From: Methylobacterium gnaphalii
Lineage (GTDB): Bacteria; Pseudomonadota; Alphaproteobacteria; Rhizobiales; Beijerinckiaceae
Length of the DNA: 35,199 nt
Direction: 5' to 3'
Assembly: GCF_007992215.1 (NCBI RefSeq)
Contig: NZ_BJZV01000035.1
Location: 1 to 35,199, forward strand
Positions within the stretch are counted from its first letter, which is position 1; every line of letters begins with the position of its first letter. Both the position numbers and the translations under genes were made by a program. Below the pieces are notes generated by a model. The model had not been told where the DNA came from and searched no databases. It saw only the letters and a list, made by a program, of their open reading frames with translations. Shown here one piece after another: positions 1 through 7,360 of the stretch.

Positions 1-187
1 GCCACAGGTCCATAACAGCCTCTAGTTCCACCGGATCGGCCGATCCGATGCCAAACAGCCGACGCTTATCGTGGAGCGTGACGGCCGCCGACTCGTCGTA
101 GGAGACGCGCACGCCGGGCACTGCACGCAGACCTCCGTCGAGATGCCGGCCATCAGGAGATGGTGAGCGCGTAGCCGCGCTCGCCAT
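1..187 (-). CDS. Unrecognised protein, N-terminal part only (runs off the window)
   Basis: An open minus-strand frame starts at an ATG at 187 and stays open for 62 codons to the window edge. It begins MASAATRSPSPDGRHLDGGL and continues with VRVSYDESAAVTLHDKRRL. The gene lies 30 nt downstream of the cysteine desulfurase stop on the same strand, so it is probably the next gene of the encapsulin operon. No Shine-Dalgarno sequence stands out. I do not recognise a family from this fragment. It could be an additional cargo or accessory protein, or an unrelated downstream gene. The existence of a gene is moderately supported; its function is unknown. Confidence 0.45.
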   Translation of the reverse strand, partial: MASAATRSPSPDGRHLDGGLRAVPGVRVSYDESAAVTLHDKRRLFGIGSADPVELEAVMDLW

Positions 188-217
188 GGTCAATATCTAT
201 AGAAGCATCTCGCCGTC

Positions 218-2206
218 TCACGATCGTCGCAGCTGCCGCAGCGCTTTGAGAAAGACGTCGACGTCCTCGCGGGTGTTGTAGAAGGCCAGCGAGGCGCGGA
301 TGGACTGGTCGACGCCGAAGCGGCGGAGCGCCGGCAGGGCGCAGTGGTGGCCGGAGCGCACCGCGACGCCGTGGCGGTCGAGGTGATGAGCCACCGCCTC
401 GTTGGTCTGCCCGTCGATCACAAAGGACATCACGCTCGCTTTTTCGCGGGCCGTGCCGATCAGTCGCAGGCCCTTGATGTCGGCGAGGCCAGCTTGCGCG
501 TATTCGAGCAGGTCGTGCTCGTAGGCCGCGATGGCCGGCAGGCCGATGCTCTCCAGATAGTCGAGCGCCGCACCGAGGCCGACCGCCCCAGCGATGTCCG
601 GCGTGCCTGCCTCGAACTTCTCCGGAGCGCCCTTGTAGACCGTCTTCGAGAAGGTGACGTCCTCGATCATATGGCCGCCACCCTGCCAGGGCGGCATCGC
701 CTCGAGCAGATGCTTCTTGCCGTAGAGCGCACCGATGCCGGTGGGGCCGAAGACCTTATGACCGGAGAAAACGACGAAGTCGGCATCGAGCGACTGCACG
801 TCGATCGGGATGTGCGGGGTCGACTGGGCGGCATCAACTAGCACCGGCACGCCGTAGGCGTGGGACAGCGCGATGATTTCGCGAACCGGGTTCACCGTGC
901 CGAGGGCGTTGGCGACGTGGGTGATCGAGACGATCTTGGTGCTGCCCGACAGCAGCGCCGCGAACTGCTCGAAGATAATCTCGCCGCGATCGTTGACTGG
1001 GATCACCCGCAGCGTCGCGCCGGTGGCCTCGGTCAGCAGCTGCCAGGGCACGATGTTGGCATGATGCTCGATCGTCGAGACGATGATCTCGTCGCCCGGG
1101 CCGACATTGGCGCGGCCGTAGGAAGCCGCGACCAGGTTGATCGCCTCCGTCGTGCCGCGCAGGAAGACGATGTCGTCCTTCGACGGCGCGTTGAGGAAGC
1201 GCCGCACCTTCTCGCGGCCACCCTCGAACAGGTCCGTGGAACGCGCCGCAAGGGTGTGCGCGGCCCGGTGGATGTTCGAGTTGTGACGTCCGTAGAACTC
1301 CGAGGTCGCATCGATCACGCTCTGCGGCTTGTGGGTGGTGGCCGCGTTGTCGAGCCAGACCAGCCGGTGCCCGTTGATACCCTGGTGAAGCGCCGGAAAA
1401 TCCTTGCGGACATGCTCGACGTCGAAGGGCGCGGCCACCGGGCTCGACCCCTGCGAGGTGACGCGCGGCGCCGGGCCGTCACGCCGCGAGGGCTCGACGC
1501 GGGGCGAAGCATGCGGCTTCGCGTTCCGCGGAGACCCGGTCAGGAAGTAATAGTCGCCCGAGGCGAACGGCTCGTCGCCGCCATGTTGAACCGTGCGCAC
1601 GGGATCGCCCGAGAGGTGGCCGGTTCGCTGAAAGTTCTCTTGGGACACGTCGACGCCAGCCTTCGACGGATCGGCCGGCACGAGGCCCGGTGCGATCGCG
1701 CTGGCGAAGGCAGCCGCGCGCGGATGATCCGCCGCGATCTGCCGGTGCAGGTCCGGACCGCCCGGAAGGAAGCCGGCGACACTCGGCACGCTCGGCACGA
1801 AGAATTCCGGCAAGCGCGCGGGCGCCAGCGGATCGAGCAGAGGATGCACCGACGGGATCGTCGTGGTGTCGAGGAAGCCCGCGCTTACCGGCGCCGGCGT
1901 GCCGCCGACCGGGTTGGCCGGCGACGGTCCGGTCAATCCCGGCAGCCCGACGGCAGGGCCACCGAAATTGCGTGCGGCGAGGGCCGACGCGTCGGGCTGG
2001 TAGCCCGACGGCAGGGCGCCCGAGGGCGCGGAGAGTGTGCCGACCGGCGCGTCCTGCGGCGAGGCGGGAAGCGACGCGGCGAAGGGCGCGGAGGCGGCGT
2101 TGCCCTGGCCGTAGATCTCCCGGGCGAGACGCCCGACGAGATCGGCGTGGGCGAGATCGCCTAGCGCGCCCGCGGGAACGGCGAAGCCGGCCTCAGGCGT
2201 AGTCAT
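218..2206 (-). CDS. Cysteine desulfurase (SufS/NifS-like) with long N-terminal extension, predicted encapsulin cargo
   Basis: The 662-residue protein has two parts. Residues 1 to about 260 are rich in Ala, Pro, Gly and Ser and look disordered. Residues 261-662 form a class V aminotransferase fold of the SufS/CsdA type (FDVEHVRKDFPAL start, LDNAATTHKP motif). The PLP lysine is K484 in FSGHKVFGPTG, and the persulfide-carrying cysteine is C622 in VRSGHHCALP. Such enzymes turn L-cysteine into L-alanine plus an enzyme persulfide. In family 2 encapsulin operons a desulfurase with a disordered N-terminal extension is the known cargo, and the extension directs loading into the shell. The start codon at 2206 overlaps the shell gene by 14 nt, indicating translational coupling. 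The housekeeping SufS lacks this extension, so an Fe-S assembly role is less likely. Confidence 0.93.
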   Translation of the reverse strand: MTTPEAGFAVPAGALGDLAHADLVGRLAREIYGQGNAASAPFAASLPASPQDAPVGTLSAPSGALPSGYQPDASALAARNFGGPAVGLPGLTGPSPANPVGGTPAPVSAGFLDTTTIPSVHPLLDPLAPARLPEFFVPSVPSVAGFLPGGPDLHRQIAADHPRAAAFASAIAPGLVPADPSKAGVDVSQENFQRTGHLSGDPVRTVQHGGDEPFASGDYYFLTGSPRNAKPHASPRVEPSRRDGPAPRVTSQGSSPVAAPFDVEHVRKDFPALHQGINGHRLVWLDNAATTHKPQSVIDATSEFYGRHNSNIHRAAHTLAARSTDLFEGGREKVRRFLNAPSKDDIVFLRGTTEAINLVAASYGRANVGPGDEIIVSTIEHHANIVPWQLLTEATGATLRVIPVNDRGEIIFEQFAALLSGSTKIVSITHVANALGTVNPVREIIALSHAYGVPVLVDAAQSTPHIPIDVQSLDADFVVFSGHKVFGPTGIGALYGKKHLLEAMPPWQGGGHMIEDVTFSKTVYKGAPEKFEAGTPDIAGAVGLGAALDYLESIGLPAIAAYEHDLLEYAQAGLADIKGLRLIGTAREKASVMSFVIDGQTNEAVAHHLDRHGVAVRSGHHCALPALRRFGVDQSIRASLAFYNTREDVDVFLKALRQLRRS

Positions 2207-3584
2207 GGTAGTTGCCCAGCAGCACGTTATCGAGACGGGCGATGGCGTCCTCGACCAGCACGGCGGCCGAGAAGTAGCGCGTCACGAGATGCGAGGCGAT
2301 GGAGTGGTCGTTGGTGCCCATGTAGCGCACCGATAGGCCCGGCTCGATCTCGCCGGTGACGCCGGACTTCTGCAGACCGACCACTCCCTGCTCGCCCTCG
2401 CCGACGCGGAGCAGCAGGATCGAGGTGGTCTGCGCGCCGGAGGCCGGATCGACGTCGATCGGCAGCTTGTCGCTCGGCACCAGCGGCACGCCGCGCCAGG
2501 TGATGAACGGTGCGCCGAACAGGTGCACCACGACCGGCGGCACGCCGCGGCGGGTGGCCTCGCGGCCGAAGGCGGCAATGGCACGCGGATGGGCCACGAA
2601 GAACGCCGGCTTCTTCCAGACCAGCGTCAGCAGTTCGTCGAGATCGTCCGGCGTCGGCGGGCCCGAGCGGGTCGGAATGCGCTGACGGCCGCCGACCTCG
2701 TTCAGCAGACCAAACTCGGAGTTGTTGAGAAGCTCCCACTCCTCGCGCTCCTTCACGGCATCGACCGTGAGGCGGATCTGCTCGCGGAGCTGGTCGATCT
2801 CGTTCGAGTAGAGATCGGTGACGCGGGTATGGGTGTTGAGGATCGTCTGGATGGTCGAGAGATGATACTCGCGCGGATCGACCTCGTAATCGACGTAGGT
2901 CGTCGGTAGGCGCGGCTCGCCGGTATGGACGGCGAGAAGCTCGATGCCTTGCTCGCCCTGGCTGTTGACGTGGCCCTTCAGCCGGTCACGCTCCTCGACG
3001 TATTGCGTGATGCGGGTCTTGATCGCGTCGTCGTCCAGGGCCTTGCGGTCGAGGGTAAGCAGCGTGACCGCCGAGAGCGCCTTCACGGCCGGAGCCGGCT
3101 GGCTCTCACCGACGAGGGCGTCGTCGCCGAAGAAGTCGCCGCGGGTGGCGAGGCCGGAGCGTAGGCGGTTCTTGTAGGGGCCGGACAGCGACAACTCGAC
3201 CGTGCCGTCGCCGACAATGGTCAGGCTGCGGTTCTTGGCGCCCTCCTCCGAGATCGTCTCCCCGGCAGTGTGCTTACTCTCGGTGAAATGGTCGGCGAGC
3301 GCAGCGAGTTCGGCGTCGCCGAGGCGGCTGAACACCGGCACGGCGCGGAGCGAGGCCGGGCTGATCGCGCGCTTCTTGCCCTCGGCGGCGAGGTCGATCC
3401 GGCCAGGCTTGGCCAGCACGACGGCGCGGCGGTTCACGCGGTAGACGCCGCCGCCGACATTGACGAAGGGCAGGAGCCTCAGCAGCCAGCGCGGCGTGTT
3501 CGCCAGGTTCTGGACGGAGGTGACGGTGGCCGTCGATAGATTACGTGCTGCCGATGCGCTCACGCTCAGCCCCGGTCCGCTCAT
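2193..3584 (-). CDS. Family 2 encapsulin shell protein with cyclic-nucleotide-binding-like domain
   Basis: Starting at the ATG at 3584 (GGAGA upstream), the protein has 463 residues. Residues about 1-75 form an N-terminal arm with a hydrophobic patch (PRWLLRLLPFVNV). Residues about 80-195 resemble a cNMP-binding (Crp-like) domain: VPVFSRLGDAELAALADHF, then a beta roll containing GDFFGDDALVGE. Residues about 205-463 match the HK97-fold shell core of family 2 encapsulins (DYEVDPREYHLSTIQTI; EEWELLNNSEFGLLNEV). Sixty such subunits usually build a nanocompartment. Presence of the cNMP domain is the hallmark used for subfamily 2B, although the neighbouring desulfurase cargo is better known from 2A. 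The canonical cNMP phosphate cassette is not clearly present, so ligand binding is uncertain. A longer frame begins at 3683, but the 3584 start fits the ribosome site and family N-terminus better. Confidence 0.92.
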   Translation of the reverse strand: MSGPGLSVSASAARNLSTATVTSVQNLANTPRWLLRLLPFVNVGGGVYRVNRRAVVLAKPGRIDLAAEGKKRAISPASLRAVPVFSRLGDAELAALADHFTESKHTAGETISEEGAKNRSLTIVGDGTVELSLSGPYKNRLRSGLATRGDFFGDDALVGESQPAPAVKALSAVTLLTLDRKALDDDAIKTRITQYVEERDRLKGHVNSQGEQGIELLAVHTGEPRLPTTYVDYEVDPREYHLSTIQTILNTHTRVTDLYSNEIDQLREQIRLTVDAVKEREEWELLNNSEFGLLNEVGGRQRIPTRSGPPTPDDLDELLTLVWKKPAFFVAHPRAIAAFGREATRRGVPPVVVHLFGAPFITWRGVPLVPSDKLPIDVDPASGAQTTSILLLRVGEGEQGVVGLQKSGVTGEIEPGLSVRYMGTNDHSIASHLVTRYFSAAVLVEDAIARLDNVLLGNYHDYA

Positions 3585-3963
3585 AGTGTGCTGTCTCCGT
3601 ATTGATCGTGTCGTGGGTTGCTTGAGACGCCGGGACGGGCGGCGGGCGCGAGACATGAGCGCGACTGCACCGGGCGCAGACAAGACTTGCCTGCGCTTGA
3701 TCCGAGCGTTGGAATCATGATGTCCGCGAACGAAACCTTGATCTCGTGTCCGAACAGCGCCGGTCTAGTCTCTCGTGCCGATTGGGGTCAATAAAACGAT
3801 CATCTATTTTTCGGCGGATAAGCAGAACATTCGTCCTAATGATGCGGTCTTTGTGGTTTAAAATGCTTTATAACGTAGTCCTAATAAAACATTATTCTAC
3901 TAAATCGACATCTTACGAGATCTTTCCATCCGATCTTTCCGAAGAACGTTTTTCTTCCGTGGC
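3585..3963 (-). promoter_or_regulatory. 379-nt intergenic leader upstream of the encapsulin gene
   Basis: No gene is visible between cysE and the shell gene. The part from about 3785 to 3960 is strikingly AT-rich for this genome. It contains, on the minus strand, a TATAAA within CGTTATAAAGC (complement of about 3869-3874) that could serve as a -10 element, but no good -35 is seen. A short dyad GAAGAA-N5-TTCTTC lies just after the cysE stop (about 3941-3957), without a T-run. The size and composition suggest that the shell and desulfurase genes have their own promoter rather than depending only on read-through from cysE. Confidence 0.4.
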
Positions 3964-4830
3964 TCAGATGCCGTCTCCGTAGCCAAAGAACTGGTCCATG
4001 CTGAGGGCTGGCGCCTCGTTGGCCGCGAGGCGGGACACCACCTTGGCCGGCACGCCCGCGACGGTGGTATGAGCAGGCACGTCGCTGAGGACGACCGCCG
4101 CCGCGGCGACCTTCGCGCCCTCCCCGACTCGGATGTTGCCGAGCACCTTGGCGCCGACACTGAGCAGCACGCCGCGCGCGATCTTGGGATGCCGGTCTCC
4201 GCTCTGCTTGCCGTTGCCGCCGAGGGTGACGGATTGCAGGATCGAGACGTCGTCGGCGATCACCGTGGTCTCGCCGATGACAACGCCGGTAGCGTGATCG
4301 ATGAACACCCCCGAGCCGATTCGCGCCGCCGGATGGATGTCGGCGCCGAACACCTCGGAGATCCGGCTCTGGACGTGCAGCGCCAGGGTCGTGCGGCCCT
4401 GGTGCCAGAGCCAGTGCGCCACCCGGTAGCCCTCGAGCGCCGCGAGCCCCTTGTAGAACAGGAACGGGTCGAGATAGCGCCGGCAGGTCGGATCGCGCTC
4501 GCGGATGGCGACGAGGTCGCGCACCGCGTGGGCATTCGCGTGCGGGTCGGCCTCGAAGGCCGACAGGCAGAGGTCGCGCATGGCGAGCCGCGACAGGTCG
4601 CCGTCGCCGAGGCGATGCGCGAGCCGGTAGGCGAAGGCCTGGGCGATGCTGCGCTGGTCGAGCACCGTCGCCTGCATGATGCCGGCATAGAGCGGCTCCT
4701 CGATCAGGGCTGCCTCGGCTTCCGCGCGCAGCTCGTCCCAGACCGCATCGACGGTGGAAGATTGGCTCGTCGTTCTCAGCGGCGCCTGGGGCAGCGACGA
4801 GCGTGCCTCGAGAACGGCACCGAGACTCAT
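3964..4830 (-). CDS. cysE: Serine O-acetyltransferase
   Basis: The 288-residue protein starts at the ATG at 4830 with GAGG eight nt upstream; a longer in-frame start near 4905 would fall in a palindromic repeat and is rejected. It makes O-acetylserine from serine and acetyl-CoA, the first step of cysteine synthesis. The N-terminal helical domain (VWDELRAEAEAALIEEPLY) is followed by a left-handed beta-helix of hexapeptide repeats, with the expected DIHPAARIG and FIDHATGVVIGET active-site segments and the GGNGKQSGDRHP loop. The C-terminus (DQFFGYGDGI) is of the type that can dock into cysteine synthase. Serine acetyltransferase genes are recurrent neighbours of family 2 encapsulins carrying a desulfurase, which points to local cysteine supply for the compartment. 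Confidence 0.93.
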   Translation of the reverse strand: MSLGAVLEARSSLPQAPLRTTSQSSTVDAVWDELRAEAEAALIEEPLYAGIMQATVLDQRSIAQAFAYRLAHRLGDGDLSRLAMRDLCLSAFEADPHANAHAVRDLVAIRERDPTCRRYLDPFLFYKGLAALEGYRVAHWLWHQGRTTLALHVQSRISEVFGADIHPAARIGSGVFIDHATGVVIGETTVIADDVSILQSVTLGGNGKQSGDRHPKIARGVLLSVGAKVLGNIRVGEGAKVAAAAVVLSDVPAHTTVAGVPAKVVSRLAANEAPALSMDQFFGYGDGI

Positions 4831-4891
4831 GCTGGGGTCCTCAATGGAAAGGCTTTTCCGGGGCTGGCCAAGCCCAGCGCGCCGTGAGCAC

Positions 4892-4917
4892 CCCTCTCCC
4901 CGCACGCGGGGAGAGGG
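4892..4917. repeat. Intergenic palindrome, 12-bp perfect stem
   Basis: CCCTCTCCCCGC at 4892-4903 and its exact complement at 4906-4917 flank a 2-nt loop (AC). The same left arm recurs 167 nt away at 5059-5070. It is a REP-like intergenic palindrome of a kind frequent in alphaproteobacterial genomes. Placed between the small gene and cysE, it could act as a transcript hairpin, but there is no T-run. Confidence 0.8.
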
Positions 4918-5031
4918 CTTCGTGCCCGTTCAGGGCATGAAGCGAGGCGGCAGCCGATGGTAAGGGGGCTATGCCGAAGGTGCTTCGTCTGGAGACGTCC
5001 CCTCACCTTCGCTCCGGCTTCGCCTCCGCTT

Positions 5032-5084
5032 GCCGAATGCACGACGAGGTGCATTCGGCCCTCTCCCCGCACGCGGGAAGAGGG
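5032..5084. repeat. Second intergenic palindrome pair (two adjacent hairpins)
   Basis: GCCGAATGCAC (5032-5042) pairs perfectly with GTGCATTCGGC (5049-5059) around a 6-nt loop. It is directly followed by a second copy of the CCCTCTCCCCGC palindrome (5059-5070 with 5073-5084, one mismatch). With the element at 4892-4917 this makes a small repeat cluster filling the gap between 4831 and 5115, where no gene is seen. Confidence 0.75.
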
Positions 5085-5115
5085 AATTGGTGCGGTGCTC
5101 GTTATCGGCACCACC

Positions 5116-5481
5116 TCAGTTCGCCCGCTTCTCGAAGAGATCCGGCAGGTAGCGATACAGGGTCTCGTGCCCCTCGAACTGCACGTCGACGGTCACCGTC
5201 CCCTCGGGAGAGGGCCGCTCCTCGTCATGCGTGTCGATCACGCGGCCGGTGGCATGGCGCCAGATGCCGAGCGCCTCGGCGACGTCGAGCCGCGCGAACA
5301 CGACCTCGTCTCCCGGCTTCATGATCCGTCGCCGGTCGACCACCTCGCAGGGCTGCCGGCTCAGGTCTACCGCCTGCCCCGAAGCGGTTCGGGATCGCTC
5401 GCTGGCGGACGCAGAGGCGCTGTCCTCCGAGGCGCCGGTTTCGGAGAACCTTTGCGTTGCGAAAGACCGGTCAAGCAGCAT
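5116..5481 (-). CDS. Small conserved-looking protein of the encapsulin locus, unknown function
   Basis: From the ATG at 5481 (GCGGAAG just upstream) the product has 121 residues; a longer frame opens at 5607 but lacks a ribosome site. Residues 1 to about 55 are Ser/Ala-rich and probably flexible. The C-terminal 65 residues (MKPGDEVVFARLDV, then ATGRVIDTH and VTVDVQFEGHETL) look like a compact all-beta, SH3/KOW-like domain of the kind seen in NifZ-like or nitrile-hydratase-beta-like folds. This fold suggestion is an inference from the PGDEV and GRV pattern only. It lies upstream of cysE on the same strand, separated by 285 nt of palindromic repeats. A second possible start is the internal MKPGDEV. 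Confidence 0.6.
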   Translation of the reverse strand: MLLDRSFATQRFSETGASEDSASASASERSRTASGQAVDLSRQPCEVVDRRRIMKPGDEVVFARLDVAEALGIWRHATGRVIDTHDEERPSPEGTVTVDVQFEGHETLYRYLPDLFEKRAN

Positions 5482-5831
5482 GATGCTTCCGCTAACATAT
5501 TGTTTCAATTGGATATTTGGTGATAAGCTCCGGATTTGCAAGCCTTGTTTCAAGGCCTCTCTCGCGATACGCGCTGCGAGGCCGATAGTCGATCTCCGCT
5601 GTACCACCCAGTTCGGAGGTCAGCGCCCGCTCGACTCGTTGCCCGACGGCGGGACAACGGGCGGCTCGCCGAGCTCTTTCTAGTGGTCCAAATCTTACGG
5701 ATGGAACCCACGTTCTGGGTCCGCTTGCGACCCATGTCGGTCGTCAATCAACCTGCTCGGCCCGCTTGGAAGCGGATGTAGATACTCTCGGCTGGAAGAT
5801 GATCCGCTTTGTGAGAGAAGGCGGCATCGCA
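5482..5831. other. Intergenic stretch without a recognisable gene
   Basis: No convincing coding frame is seen here on either strand. The left part must carry the promoter of the minus-strand small gene; A/T-richer sequence at about 5490-5530 is a possible site. An 8-bp inverted repeat AAGCGGAT (5770-5777) / ATCCGCTT (5802-5809) with a 24-nt spacer lies upstream of the ECF41-type promoter and might be an operator, but this is weak. Confidence 0.4.
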
Positions 5832-5858
5832 TGTCACGACCGTGCAGATCGGTTCGTC
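5832..5858 (+). promoter_or_regulatory. Candidate ECF41-dependent promoter of the carboxymuconolactone decarboxylase gene
   Basis: TGTCACG (5832-5838) and CGTC (5855-5858) are separated by 16 nt and lie 47 nt before the ATG at 5906. This matches the TGTCACA / CGTC consensus reported for ECF41 sigma factors, one of which is encoded 2 kb downstream. A second near-identical element occurs at 6472-6499. Confidence 0.72.
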
Positions 5859-5905
5859 TTAGCTTCGAACGTCGATCTCCGGCGCTCCGAGCACAAGGAT
5901 GAGAC

Positions 5906-6361
5906 ATGAGCGACATCAAGCGACTAGTCTGGAACGAGGTGGCCCCGCAGGGGGCCAAAGCGCTCTATGGCATTCATCACTACATCACCACTGGTACTGA
6001 TCTACCCAATGAGCTGATCCATCTCGTCTTTCTGCGAGTGTCGCAGATTAATGCCTGCGCACACTGCATCGACTTGCACACCCGGGATCTTCTTAAGACG
6101 ATGCCGTTCGAGAAGGTCGCCCTGGTTCCGGTCTGGGCCGAGGTACCCCACCTGTTTCCTGACCAATACCGCGCCGCGCTCGCGTGGGCGGAGGAAGTCA
6201 CGCTGGTCAGCGATACGCACGCTTCCGATGAGGCCTATGCGGCCGCAAGCACAGCCTTCGCGCCCAAGGATCTAGTGGACCTCACGATCACCATCGCGGC
6301 GATGAACGCGTTCAACCGCCTCGGTGCACCCTTCCGCCTCCCGGTTCAGGCAAAAATTTAG
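5906..6361 (+). CDS. AhpD-like carboxymuconolactone decarboxylase-family protein
   Basis: The 151-residue protein starts at an ATG preceded by AAGGA. It carries the CMD/AhpD redox signature CAHCIDLH (C51, C54, H58), so it is probably a small peroxidase or disulfide-type oxidoreductase rather than a true carboxymuconolactone decarboxylase. N-terminal residues (LVWNEVAPQGAKALYGIHHYI) and C-terminal helices fit the all-helical AhpD fold over its whole length. Genes of this family are the classical partner of ECF41 sigma factors, and an ECF41-type promoter lies 47 nt upstream. Its physiological substrate is not known from the sequence. Confidence 0.9.
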   Translation: MSDIKRLVWNEVAPQGAKALYGIHHYITTGTDLPNELIHLVFLRVSQINACAHCIDLHTRDLLKTMPFEKVALVPVWAEVPHLFPDQYRAALAWAEEVTLVSDTHASDEAYAAASTAFAPKDLVDLTITIAAMNAFNRLGAPFRLPVQAKI

Positions 6362-6471
6362 TCGGTTCTGCGCTCTGTCAGGGGCGGCGCCAGCGCCGTC
6401 CCATTCCCGCGGACTTCAATCGATCTCCGGCGGCAGTTCCACGTCTCACGTCGCTGATTTTTTCCGGGGCA

Positions 6472-6499
6472 TGTCACATTGGGACCGACCCGCCTCGTC
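6472..6499 (+). promoter_or_regulatory. Candidate ECF41-dependent promoter of the oxidoreductase-cupin-sigma operon
   Basis: TGTCACA (6472-6478) is a perfect match to the ECF41 -35 consensus and is followed 17 nt later by CGTC (6496-6499). The element lies 70 nt before the ATG at 6570. The sequence between 6362 and 6569 contains no gene. Confidence 0.75.
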
Positions 6500-6569
6500 A
6501 TTTGTTCGACGGACGCCTGAAAGCGGCAAGGAGCCGCCCCGTCCGTTCTCGAACGAGGAGACGGGTATC

Positions 6570-7319
6570 ATGAAGATCGTGGTGATTGGCGGAAGCGGCC
6601 TCATCGGCAGGCATCTGACCGCCGAACTGTCGCGACAAGGACATGAGGCCATTGCGGCTTCACCGAGCAGCGGGGTGAATGCGCTGACGGGCGAAGGCTT
6701 AGCCAGGGTTCTTGCCGGAGCCGATGTCGTCGTTGACGTGTCGAACTCTCCGTCCTTCGAGGACGCGGCAGTGCTCGACTTCTTCGAGCGCTCTAGCCGC
6801 AACCTCCTCGCAGCGGAGCGCGAGGCGGGTGCGAAACATCACGTCGCCCTATCCATCGTCGGCACGGACCGCCTGAAGGGGAACGGATACTTTCTCGCTA
6901 AGGTCGCGCAGGAGCGATTGATCGCGGCTTCCGGCCTTCCCTACACCATCGTCCGGGCGACGCAATTCTTCGAGTTCGTCGCGACAATTGCCCAGGCTTC
7001 CGTCGCAGGCGACCGCATCGTTGTTCCCGATGCCGACTTCCAGCCGATCGCCGCCGCCGATGTAGCCGCAGCGCTCGCCGATGTCGCGCTTGCTTCCCCG
7101 CGCAACGCGACGATCGAGATCGCCGGGCCGGACCGGCTGCCGTTCCGCGAATTCGTCGCCCACTCGATCGCATCCACCGGCGACCGTCGGGAGGTGCTAG
7201 CCGACAGGGCGGCGCGCTACTTCGGCGCCGCGCTCGATAAGGGTTCGCTTGTTCCCGAGCATGCGGAAGCGGCACGGCTCGGGCCGACGCAGTTCGCAAG
7301 CTGGCTCGCTGCTGCCTGA
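6570..7319 (+). CDS. NmrA/SDR-like NAD(P)-binding protein
   Basis: The 249-residue protein starts at the ATG at 6570, nine nt after GAGGAG. It begins MKIVVIGGSGLIGRHL, a textbook GxxGxxG dinucleotide-binding Rossmann motif (residues about 8-13). It continues in the atypical SDR5/NmrA style (SIVGTDRL, then YFLAKVAQERLI and PYTIVRATQFFEF), keeping a Y-x3-K pair in YFLAK. Such proteins are sugar-epimerase- or quinone-reductase-like oxidoreductases, or redox sensors. Oxidoreductase/epimerase genes are known ECF41 targets. The gene is followed 41 nt later by the cupin gene and then by the sigma factor gene, probably one transcript from the promoter at 6472-6499. Confidence 0.88.
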   Translation: MKIVVIGGSGLIGRHLTAELSRQGHEAIAASPSSGVNALTGEGLARVLAGADVVVDVSNSPSFEDAAVLDFFERSSRNLLAAEREAGAKHHVALSIVGTDRLKGNGYFLAKVAQERLIAASGLPYTIVRATQFFEFVATIAQASVAGDRIVVPDADFQPIAAADVAAALADVALASPRNATIEIAGPDRLPFREFVAHSIASTGDRREVLADRAARYFGAALDKGSLVPEHAEAARLGPTQFASWLAAA

Positions 7320-7360
7320 ACCGCTGCGCTTCTCCCCATCCACGAAGAAAGACTCCTTCC

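Noticed and set aside
344..2164. Long plus-strand open frames opposite the desulfurase gene
   Set aside because: They are antisense to a clearly conserved enzyme, with the Arg/Val/His-rich composition typical of shadow frames in GC-rich DNA.
4069..4887. 272-codon plus-strand frame opposite cysE
   Set aside because: Antisense to a complete serine acetyltransferase; no family features of its own.
4892..5084. CRISPR array
   Set aside because: Only two copies of a palindrome, with no regular spacers and no cas genes nearby.
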